64,000 nucleotides of DNA from Adiantum capillus-veneris (Eukaryota > Streptophyta > Polypodiopsida > Polypodiales > Pteridaceae): NCBI GenBank assembly GCA_014529385.2, contig CM043944.1, positions 68,258,895 through 68,322,894 on the forward strand, in the 5' to 3' direction. Below the pieces are notes generated by a model that saw only the letters and a program-made list of their open reading frames with translations, ran no database searches and had not been told where the DNA came from. Position numbers and translations under genes: made by a program. This document shows, one piece after another, positions 10,844 to 21,529 of the stretch; positions within the stretch are counted from its first letter, which is position 1; each line of letters starts with the position of its first letter.

Positions 10844-11224
10844 TGTTGAGAGGCACATGTTACAAACTGACTCTGAATAGCTAAGTCGGATTTTGACTTA
10901 TCGGATATTTACTGAGCTGTATTTTGCCAAGTCGGATGTAACTGTCTTTCAGTTGCAGTCTGCTGAATGTCTTGTGACTGGGTAGTTAAGTCGGATTTAT
11001 CTATATAAGTGGGGAATGTATCTGCACACGATGTATCTGTTCTCTGATATGAATGTGATGATGATGGTGCAGTGCAGTAACTATTCAGTGTATTGTCTCT
11101 GCTTACTCTGATATTCTTTGAGTAGTTATGTTTACTGTGTCTGAATTGTTGTTGATGAAGCATGGTGGAGTAGATTGTCATTCTTGTTGTGCATGATGTT
11201 CATGTGTTGACATAACCCACAACA
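10844..11224 (+). repeat. 3' LTR of the gag-protease element
   Basis: This copy of the 381-bp LTR begins immediately after TGGTTGTCTATG. No purine-rich tract precedes it, although LTR retrotransposons normally need one to prime plus-strand DNA. GCCCT at 11225-11229 completes the target duplication. Confidence 0.92.
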
Positions 11225-12780
11225 GCCCTTGGGCCACAAGGTCTCTAAATGGGACATAGGGAATTCTTTGATCCTAGAGCCCTAGGTTCCTTATGTTCGT
11301 TTTGGTGATCCTATGGACCTAGGGGCATTGGATCTCCAAAAGGAACATAGGGAACCATATGGCCCTTGAGATTGTACATTCCCACCCTATGGCTCTTGGG
11401 CCACAAGGTCTGTAGATAGGACATAGGGCATTCTTTGATCCTATGGCCCTAGGTTCCTTATGTTCCTTTTGGAGATCCTATGGCCTTAGTTCCATACGAT
11501 CCCCATAAGGAACATAGAGACTTCTATGGTCTTTGAGATTGTACAGTGCCACCTATGGCCCTTGGGCCATAAGATCTCTAGATGGGACACAAGGCACCCT
11601 GTGATCCTATGGCCTAGGGCCATATGTTCCTTTCGGAGATACTATGAGCCTAGGGCCATAGGATCTTCAAAAGAAACATATGGAACCCTATGGCCCTTAA
11701 GATTGTACATTCCTACCCTATGGCCCTTGGGCCACAAGGTCTGTAGATGGGACATATGGCACCCTTTGATCCTATGGTCCTAGGTTACTTATGTTTCTTT
11801 TGGAGATCCTATGGCCCTAGTGCCATAGGATCTCCAAAAGGAACAGAGGGAATCCTATGGCCCTTGATATTGTACATTCCCACCCTATGGCCCTTAGGCC
11901 ACAAGGTTTCCATATGGGACATGGAGCACCCTTTGATCCTATGGCTCTAGGTTCCTTATGTTTCTTTTGGAGATGTTATGGCCATAGGATCTCTAAAAGG
12001 AACATACAAAACCCTATGGACCTTGGAATTCTACATTCCTACCCTATGGCCCTTGGGCCACAGGATCTGTAGATGGGACACCCTAAACCCTGTGATCCTA
12101 TGGCAGTAGGGCCATATGTTCCTTTTGGAGATCTTATGGCCCTAGGGCCATAGGATCTTCAGAAGGAACATAGAGAACCCTATGGCCCTTGAGATTGTAC
12201 AATCCTACCCTATGGCCCTTGGGCCACAAGTTCTGAAGATGGGACATATAGCACCCTTTGATCCTATGGCCCTAGGTTCCTTATGTTCCTTTTGGAGGTC
12301 CTATGGATCTAATGCAATAGGATCTCCAAAAGGAACATAGGAAACCCTATGGCCCTTGAGATTGTACATTCCTACCCTATCACCCTTGGGCCAGAAGGTC
12401 TCTAGATGGAACATAGGGCACCCTTTGACCCTATGGCACTTAGGCCACAAAGGTCTCCATATGGGAGAGAGGACACCTTGTGATCCTATGGCCCTAGGGC
12501 CATAGGATCTCCAAATGGATCTTATGGAATCCTATGGACCTTGAGATTGTACATTGGCACCCTATGGACACAAGGAATTAAGATGAGATATAGGGCATCC
12601 TTTGATCATATGGACCTAGGGCCATATGTTCCTTTTGGGGATCATATGGCCCTAGTGCCATTGAATCCCTAAATGGACCATAGGGAAGCCTATGGATCTT
12701 GAGATTGTACATCGCCACCCTATGGACCTTGGGCCACAGGGTTTTCAAAGGAACATAGGGCACCCTGTGATCCTAAGTCC
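11225..12780 (+). repeat. satellite A, continued
   Basis: The array resumes in phase after the retrotransposon: same landmarks and arms, more diverged units, and several dyads with a central change. The frames made of GHKV/MALGP-like repeats are satellite artefacts. Confidence 0.8.
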
Positions 12781-13435
12781 ATAGGGTCTCACATCATACT
12801 GGAGGGAGAACCTATTTTGATGTGAGACCCTATGGCCTTATGGCCATAGGGTGTCCTTTGTAGCCACACTCTGTCTGCCCTTCTAAAGATTCTATGTGTA
12901 GTTTTATTTTAGTAGCTATATTTGTCAATAGAAAACACTATTTTCTCTATATTGGCACCATGTGGCTTGAAGGCCATAGGGTCCCCTCTATTCTAGTAAG
13001 AGTCTCTCCATGCTATATATTGGCACCCTTTTGCCTAAAGTCCATAGGGTCTGCTCTATGCTAGTAAGAACGGATCTATGCTCTATATGGAACCCTGTAT
13101 GCTAGAAACCACTATGAGGGTTTTTTGGAAACCTATGGCCATACGATGCTCTCTTTATGGCCATAGGGTTTGTTGAATACTAAGGAAAACTTTCCATGGT
13201 CTATATCTAGGCATCTAATGGCGGTTGTGCCATTTGCTAATAAGAAACCACAATATCTCTAGGTTTTTCTTCTATTGTTTTACGCCAACAAGGTGCCATG
13301 CTCCATGGCAATAATTTAAAAAAACCTAAATGCTCTACATTGAAACCCTATGGCGCAGGGCCTTGGTGTGATCTATGCTACCCTAAACCCCTCTATGCTC
13401 TACGTTGACACCCTACGGCCCCAGGACCACAATGT

Positions 13436-13436
<1 letters not shown>
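12781..13436 (+). repeat. decayed satellite edge
   Basis: Dyads such as CCTATGGCCTTATGGCCATAGG-like sequences persist near 12829-12850, but regular spacing is lost and T-rich filler intervenes. This looks like the diverged boundary of satellite A. No gene is seen. Confidence 0.5.

Positions 13437-13481
<45 letters not shown>
13437..13481 (+). repeat. (CT)n microsatellite
   Basis: An uninterrupted CT dinucleotide run of about 45 bp at the edge of the satellite. Confidence 0.95.
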
Positions 13482-13484
<3 letters not shown>

Positions 13485-13498
13485 TTTAAATTGTTAAT

Positions 13499-13800
13499 TT
13501 GGCCTTATTATTAGTCCTCCCTCTCCCTCAGCTTCCTATCCTCTGTTTATCTCTCACTCCAAACAACTATTTATCTCCCTCTTCTCATCTCTCCCCATTC
13601 ATAAAGGGCTTCAATATCTACTGGTGGCATCGTCTCACTCCAAACAACTATTTATCTCCCTCTTCTCATACTCTCCTTTCTCTCTCACTCCAAACAACTA
13701 TTTATCTCCCTCTTCTCATCTCTCCCCATTCATAAAGGGCTTCAATATCTACTGGTGGCATCGTCATTCACCCCCTACCACATCTCCTCTTTCTAGGACC
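13499..13800 (+). repeat. short tandem repeat of about 50-130 bp blocks
   Basis: The block CTCACTCCAAACAACTATTT plus TATCTCCCTCTTCTCAT occurs three times (about 13552, 13634 and 13685). The associated block CATTCATAAAGGGCTTCAAT with TCTACTGGTGGCATCGT occurs twice. The two forms alternate, as expected from unequal exchange. Apparent frames here are repetitive and not supported as genes. Confidence 0.8.
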
Positions 13801-14274
13801 TATCTCACACCAACAGAAAGGTTAGTTCTTTTCTGTTTTTCTGTTTTACTATTTTAATGTTTTACAGTTTTACTATTTTACAGTTTTAATGTTTTACAAT
13901 TTTACTATTTTATAGTTTTACTAATTTTTTATAGAGAGCGGTAAATACATTTAAAAAAAAAAGATTGAGCTTACCTATGAGGCACTGCGTAGAGAGGGAG
14001 AGAGAACACGAAAGAGGCGGCACCACAGGGCGGCAACAGGCGGCTATTCGATGTCGTGAGAGGGTGGCTATTCGATGTCATGAGAGGGCGGCACCATAGG
14101 CGCAGCAAGGGCGACAGAGGGGCGCAAAAGAGGCATTTGGGAGAGGCTTAGGGAGGGTGCACAGAGGGCGTTTAGGAGAGGATCAAGGAGCGCGCACAGA
14201 GGGCGTTTAGGAGAGAAGCAAGGAGTACGCAGAGCTGTGCTCGAGAGAGAAGACTAGGGTTTCGAAAATTTTGA

Positions 14275-14312
<38 letters not shown>

Positions 14313-15089
14313 TAGGTTGAAATTTCAAAATTCAAAATTTGACTTTCAAGTTTTAAACCTAAACTTCCCGCTCTCTTTTATTTTGAATTTTGAAGAGTTT
14401 ATAATCGTTTTCTTAGGAGGAGAGTCATACCAAAGGAGTCATAGCAAAAAAAAAAAAAAGAGAGACTTTGTCAATGCCCGTGTCGTCTCGCTACGAGTGG
14501 AACGACACCCATGGTCGAAATCTCCGTCCCGGGCCCAAAATCACATACTGAAAAATACACTAAAACACATTCAAAATTAGAGAATTTTCCCTTGAAAAAA
14601 GTGTGATATTTTTTCGTGCAGTATTGATCGGGAGACTTGAAAACACATTTTAGAAAAATTTGGGATAAGCAAAAAAAAAAAGGCTTTTTTCGCCACATGC
14701 AATTGCGCACTAATTACACGTGTTTTGAAAGTGTGAGTATACATGCAACATACATGTATATATTTATACAAATAGTTTTTAAACGAGGAGGTCATATACT
14801 AGAATGGGTTGCAAAGGTGCTGGTGCGCATTTGCGAAGAGGCTTGTAAAGGTGCAATTTGATCACATATTTGATCATGCGATACGTGCACACCATTGTTT
14901 TTTATGTCCCTTCAAAGACATAAACATGTCATATGGATGTCCATCCACGGGACTACTTGAGACACGGTCTCTAGATATAATCAATGGTTGTGGCATATTA
15001 TCAATGAATGTGGATGCGCCACGTGGCATATCGTGCGGCTGATACGTACCCCCTTATGTCCTGGCAGGCTCTAGCTTTCTGAAATCACT
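13801..15089. other. unassigned spacer with simple repeats
   Basis: No gene is supported. 13840-13930 is a TTTTAC(A/T)GTTTTA-type AT-rich repeat. 13980-14240 is G-rich with repeated GGCGGC and GGGCGTTTAGGAGAG blocks. 14280-14306 is a (GA)n run. 14400-15060 is unique-looking A/T-rich DNA. The satellite B unit pattern begins near 15090. Confidence 0.5.
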
Positions 15090-16089
15090 ATATATAGCAC
15101 CCTATGGCCCAAAGTCCATAGGATGCATATATAGCTCACCACAAAACACGAATTGAGGAGATCTTGTGGTCATAAATCCATAAGATCTATATATATTTAT
15201 CTAGAAACATCAACTATAGAATCCTATGGCCTTTTGTCCGTAGGATGCTCATATAGTCATCATGAAACACCTACATATAGGGCCCTATGGACCTAAGGCC
15301 ATAGGATGTATATATATAATCACTCGCTAGGCTATGGACCTTGTGGTCATAAATCCATAATATCTATATATTTAGCTAGAAACATCAACTATAGCATCCT
15401 ATGGACTTTTGTCCGTAGGATGTTCATATAGTCATCATGAAACACCTACATATAGGGCCCTATGAACCTAAGGCCATAGGATGTATAGATATAATCATAT
15501 CAATACACCTACATATAGCATCCCATGGACCTAAGTCCAAAGGATGTATAAAAACTCATTGTGTCCCTAAGGCCACATGATGCTATATACCCATCATGAG
15601 ACAACTACATATAGCGCCCTATCGCCCTCAATACAAAACGCCTTGATAAAAAATCATATAGACTAAAGTCCATATGATTTATATATAGTCAACACAAAAC
15701 ACCTACATATAGTGCCCTATGGTCCTAAGGCCATAGAATGTTATAGACCCATCACGAGACAACTACATATAGTGCCGTATGCCTCTTAGACCATAGGATG
15801 TGTATGTATGCATTGCGAAACACCTACATATATCATCCAATGACCCTAAGGCCACAGGATATTATATTCCCATCATGAGACAACTATGTATAGTTTCCTA
15901 TGGCCCTTAGGCCATAGGATGTGTACAGTTGCATTGCAAAACACCTACATATAGCTCTATATTGGCCCTAAGGCCATAGAATGTTATATACCCATCGTGA
16001 GATAACTACATATAGTTCCCTATGGCCCTCAGTCCATAGGATGTGTATAGTTGCATCACGAAACACCTACATATAGCATCCTATGGCTC
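15090..16089 (+). repeat. satellite B, diverged flank
   Basis: Irregular units of about 60 bp alternate the motifs ACCTACATATAG, CCTATGGCC...GGCCATAGG and ACCCATCATGAGACAACTAC. Sequence and spacing vary more than in the central array. This is the expected appearance of the edge of a satellite array. Confidence 0.8.
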
Positions 16090-19000
16090 TAATGCCACAG
16101 GATGTTAAATACCCATCGTGAGACAACTACAAATAGTGCCCTATGGCCCTCAAGCCATAGGATGTGTACAGTTGCATTGCGAAACACCTACATATAGCAT
16201 CCTATGGCCCTAAGGCCAGAGGATTCTATATACCCATCATGAGACAACTACATATAGTGTCCTATGGCCCTTAGGCCATAGGATGTGTACAGTTGCATCT
16301 CAAAACACCTACATATAGCTCTATATTGGCCTTAAGGCCATAGAATGTTATATACCCATCGTGAGATAACTACATATAGTTCCCTATGGTCCTCAGTCCA
16401 TAGGATGTGTATAGTTGCATCATGAAACACCTACATATAGCATCCTATGGCTCTAATGCCATAGGATGTTAAATACCCATCGTGAGACAACTACAAGTAG
16501 TGCCCTATGGCCCTCAGGCCATAGGATGTGTACAGTTGCATCACGAAACACCTACATATAGCATCCTATGGCCCTAAGGCCACAGGCTATTATATACCCA
16601 TCATGAGACAACTACATATAGTGTCCTATGGCCCTTAGGCCATAGGATGTGTATAGTTGCACCGCAAAACACTTACATATAGCTCTATATTGGCCATAAG
16701 GCCATAGAATGTTGTATACCCATTGTGACATAACTACATATAGTGCCCTATGGCCCTCCATCCATAGGATGTGTATAGTTGCATCACGAAACACCTACAT
16801 ATAGCATCCTATGGCCCTAAGGCCACAGGATGTTAAATACCCATCGTGAGACAACTACAAATAGTGCCCTATGGCCCTCAAGCCATAGGATGTGTACAGT
16901 TGCATTGCGAAACACCTACATATAGCATCCTATGGCCCTAAGGCCAGAGGATTCTATATACCCATCATGAGACAACTACATATAGTGTCCTATGGCCCTT
17001 AGGCCATAGGATGTGTACAGTTGCATCTCAAAACACCTACATATAGCTCTATATTGGCCTTAAGGCCATAGAATGTTATATACCCATCGTGAGATAACTA
17101 CATATAGTTCCCTATGGTCCTCAGTCCATAGGATGTGTATAGTTGCATCACGAAACACCTACATATAGCATCCTATGGCTCTAATGCCACAGGATGTTAA
17201 ATACCCATCGTGAGACAACTACAAGTAGTGCCCTATGGCCCTCAGGCCATAGGATGTGTACAGTTGCATCACGAAACACCTACATATAGCATCCTATGGC
17301 CCTAAGGCCACAGGCTATTATATACCCATCATGAGACAACTACATATAGTGTCCTATGGCCCTTAGGCCATAGGATGTGTATAGTTGCACCGCAAAACAC
17401 TTACATATAGCTCTATATTGGCCATAAGGCCATAGAATGTTGTATACCCATTGTGACATAACTACATATAGTGCCCTATGGCCCTCCATCCATAGGATGT
17501 GTATAGTTGCATCACGAAACACCTACATATAGCATCCTATGGCCCTAAGGCCACAGGATGTTAAATACCCATCGTGAGACAACTACAAATAGTGCCCTAT
17601 GGCCCTCAAGCCATAGGATGTGTACAGTTGCATTGCGAAACACCTACATATAGCATCCTATGGCCCTAAGGCCAGAGGATTCTATATACCCATCATGAGA
17701 CAACTACATATAGTGTCCTATGGCCCTTAGGCCATAGGATGTGTACAGTTGCATCTCAAAACACCTACATATAGCTCTATATTGGCCTTAAGGCCATAGA
17801 ATGTTATATACCCATCGTGAGATAACTACATATAGTTCCCTATGGTCCTCAGTCCATAGGATGTGTATAGTTGCATCACGAAACACCTACATATAGCATC
17901 CTATGGCTCTAATGCCACAGGATGTTAAATACCCATCGTGAGACAACTACAAGTAGTGCCCTATGGCCCTCAGGCCATAGGATGTGTACAGTTGCATCAC
18001 GAAACACCTACATATAGCATCCTATGGCCCTAAGGCCACAGGCTATTATATACCCATCATGAGACAACTACATATAGTGTCCTATGGCCCTTAGGCCATA
18101 GGATGTGTATAGTTGCACCGCAAAACACTTACATATAGCTCTATATTGGCCATAAGGCCATAGAATGTTGTATACCCATTGTGACATAACTACATATAGT
18201 GCCCTATGGCCCTCCATCCATAGGATGTGTATAGTTGCATCACGAAACACCTACATATAGCATCCTATGGCCCTAAGGCCACAGGATGTTAAATACCCAT
18301 CGTGAGACAACTACAAATAGTGCCCTATGGCCCTCAAGCCATAGGATGTGTACAGTTGCATTGCGAAACACCTACATATAGCATCCTATGGCCCTAAGGC
18401 CAGAGGATTCTATATACCCATCATGAGACAACTACATATAGTGTCCTATGGCCCTTAGGCCATAGGATGTGTACAGTTGCATCTCAAAACACCTACATAT
18501 AGCTCTATATTGGCCTTAAGGCCATAGAATGTTATATACCCATCGTGAGATAACTACATATAGTTCCCTATGGTCCTCAGTCCATAGGATGTGTATAGTT
18601 GCATCACGAAACACCTACATATAGCATCCTATGGCTCTAATGCCACAGGATGTTAAATACCCATCGTGAGACAACTACAAGTAGTGCCCTATGGCCCTCA
18701 GGCCATAGGATGTGTACAGTTGCATCACGAAACACCTACATATAGCATCCTATGGCCCTAAGGCCACAGGCTATTATATACCCATCATGAGACAACTACA
18801 TATAGTGTCCTATGGCCCTTAGGCCATAGGATGTGTATAGTTGCACCGCAAAACACTTACATATAGCTCTATATTGGCCATAAGGCCATAGAATGTTGTA
18901 TACCCATTGTGACATAACTACATATAGTGCCCTATGGCCCTCCATCCATAGGATGTGTATAGTTGCATCACGAAACACCTACATATAGCATCCTATGGCC

Positions 19001-21240
19001 CTAAGGCCACAGGATGTTAAATACCCATCGTGAGACAACTACAAATAGTGCCCTATGGCCCTCAAGCCATAGGATGTGTACAGTTGCATTGCGAAACACC
19101 TACATATAGCATCCTATGGCCCTAAGGCCAGAGGATTCTATATACCCATCATGAGACAACTACATATAGTGTCCTATGGCCCTTAGGCCATAGGATGTGT
19201 ACAATTGCATCTCAAAACACCTACATATAGCTCTATATTGGCCTTAAGGCCATAGAATGTTATATACCCATCGTGAGATAACTACATATAGTTCCCTATG
19301 GTCCTCAGTCCATAGGATGTGTATAGTTGCATCACGAAACACCTACATATAGCATCCTATGGCTCTAATGCCACAGGATGTTAAATACCCATCGTGAGAC
19401 AACTACAAGTAGTGCCCTATGGCCCTCAGGCCATAGGATGTGTACAGTTGCATCACGAAACACCTACATATAGCATCCTATGGCCCTAAGGCCACAGGCT
19501 ATTATATACCCATCATGAGACAACTACATATAGTGTCCTATGGCCCTTAGGCCATAGGATGTGTATAGTTGCACCGCAAAACACTTACATATAGCTCTAT
19601 ATTGGCCATAAGGCCATAGAATGTTGTATACCCATTGTGACATAACTACATATAGTGCCCTATGGCCCTCCATCCATAGGATGTGTATAGTTGCATCACG
19701 AAACACCTACATATAGCATCCTATGGCCCTAAGGCCACAGGATGTTAAATACCCATCGTGAGACAACTACAAATAGTGCCCTATGGCCCTCAAGCCATAG
19801 GATGTGTACAGTTGCATGGCGAAACACCTACATATAGCATCCTATGGCCCTAAGGCCAGAGGATTCTATATACCCATCATGAGACAACTACATATAGTGT
19901 CCTATGGCCCTTAGGCCATAGGATGTGTACAGTTGCATCTCAAAACACCTACATATAGCTCTATATTGGCCTTAAGGCCATAGAATGTTATATACCCATC
20001 GTGAGATAACTACATATAGTTCCCTATGGTCCTCAGTCCATAGGATGTGTATAGTTGCATCACGAAACACCTACATATAGCATCCTATGGCTCTAATGCC
20101 ACAGGATGTTAAATACCCATCGTGAGACAACTACAAGTAGTGCCCTATGGCCCTCAGGCCATAGGATGTGTACAGTTGCATCACGAAACACCTACATATA
20201 GCATCCTATGGCCCTAAGGCCACAGGCTATTATATACCCATCATGAGACAACTACATATAGTGTCCTATGGCCCTTAGGCCATAGGATGTGTATAGTTGC
20301 ACCGCAAAACACTTACATATAGCTCTATATTGGCCATAAGGCCATAGAATGTTGTATACCCATTGTGACATAACTACATATAGTGCCCTATGGCCCTCCA
20401 TCCATAGGATGTGTATAGTTGCATCACGAAACACCTACATATAGCATCCTATGGCCCTAAGGCCACAGGATGTTAAATACCCATCGTGAGACAACTACAA
20501 ATAGTGCCCTATGGCCCTCAAGCCATAGGATGTGTACAGTTGCATTGCGAAACACCTACATATAGCATCCTATGGCCCTAAGGCCAGAGGATTCTATATA
20601 CCCATCATGAGACAACTACATATAGTGTCCTATGGCCCTTAGGCCATAGGATGTGTACAGTTGCATCTCAAAACACCTACATATAGCTCTATATTGGCCT
20701 TAAGGCCATAGAATGTTATATACCCATCGTGAGATAACTACATATAGTTCCCTATGGTCCTCAGTCCATAGGATGTGTATAGTTGCATCACGAAACACCT
20801 ACATATAGCATCCTATGGCTCTAATGCCACAGGATGTTAAATACCCATCGTGAGACAACTACAAGTAGTGCCCTATGGCCCTCAGGCCATAGGATGTGTA
20901 CAGTTGCATCACGAAACACCTACATATAGCATCCTATGGCCCTAAGGCCACAGGCTATTATATACCCATCATGAGACAACTACATATAGTGTCCTATGGC
21001 CCTTAGGCCATAGGATGTGTATAGTTGCACCGCAAAACACTTACATATAGCTCTATATTGGCCATAAGGCCATAGAATGTTGTATACCCATTGTGACATA
21101 ACTACATATAGTGCCCTATGGCCCTCCATCCATAGGATGTGTATAGTTGCATCACGAAACACCTACATATAGCATCCTATGGCCCTAAGGCCACAGGATG
21201 TTAAATACCCATCGTGAGACAACTACAAATAGTGCCTTAT
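16090..21240 (+). repeat. satellite B higher-order array, 728-bp unit x about 7
   Basis: The same landmark (ACTACATATAGTGTCCTATG) starts at 16611, 17339, 18067, 18795, 19523, 20251 and 20979, exactly 728 bp apart. Each 728-bp unit contains six dimers of about 121 bp, and each dimer has two half-units with a dyad, for example 16625-16646 with arms CCTATGGCC and GGCCATAGG. Copies are almost identical and show no length change. Rare private differences include CAATTGCATC near 19203, CATGGCG near 19816 and ATCATGAAAC near 16430. The 60-residue minus-strand frame repeated every 728 bp is a by-product. Such homogeneity implies recent amplification or an ongoing exchange process. Confidence 0.93.
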
Positions 21241-21511
21241 GGCCCTATGGCCCTAAGGCCAGAGGATGTATATTTACTCAACACAAAACACCTGCATAAA
21301 ACATCATATGGACTAAACGCCATATGATTTATACATACTCAATATGAACCACCTACATATAACATCATATGGCCCTAAGTCCATAGGATTCTGTATACCC
21401 ATCATGAAACAACCACATATAGTGCCCTCTGTGTATATAATCATAATGAAACACCTACATATATACTCACAATAAAATGATTTTGTGATGGTTTTCTTAA
21501 CAAATATTTAT
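21241..21511 (+). repeat. satellite B right edge and spacer
   Basis: Diverged half-units (CATATGGACTAAACGCCATATG and similar) fade out by about 21470, leaving about 60 bp of A/T-rich spacer before the next gene. Confidence 0.65.
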
Positions 21512-21512
21512 T

Positions 21513-21527
21513 GAAACCTTCTTGCAG
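21513..21527 (+). promoter_or_regulatory. possible 3' splice site before the start codon
   Basis: The sequence AAACCTTCTTGCAG|GT ends at 21527, two bases before the ATG at 21530. It fits a plant acceptor. If real, the gene has an upstream untranslated exon and the 728-bp array could lie within or upstream of its first intron. No donor is identified. Confidence 0.3.
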
Positions 21528-21529
21528 GT

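Larger units (their letters stand above)
7416..11224 (+). mobile_element. gag-protease-only LTR retrotransposon with intact ends
   Basis: Two 381-bp LTRs (7416-7796 and 10844-11224) enclose 3.0 kb of internal DNA. They are flanked by a perfect 5-bp target duplication GCCCT (7411-7415 and 11225-11229) made from satellite A. The LTRs show about three differences, so the insertion is recent. The internal part has a primer site, gag, two zinc knuckles and an aspartic protease. It then stops about 30 codons after the pol frame reaches the start of RT, exactly at the first base of the 3' LTR. RT, RNase H, integrase and a recognisable polypurine tract are missing. The protease and gag types point to Ty3/gypsy. 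It would need enzymes from another element to move. Confidence 0.88.

Noticed and set aside
13499-13857. Two overlapping proline/serine-rich frames
   Set aside because: They are made of the same short tandem repeat, with no start context or domain.
16612-21162. A 60-residue minus-strand frame repeated seven times at 728-bp spacing
   Set aside because: It is a by-product of the satellite unit. It has no domain, and it appears only because the unit is identical.
16090-21240. Regular repeats with palindromes could be mistaken for a CRISPR array
   Set aside because: Units are about 60/121/728 bp, spacers are as repetitive as the repeats, there are no cas genes, and all context is eukaryotic.
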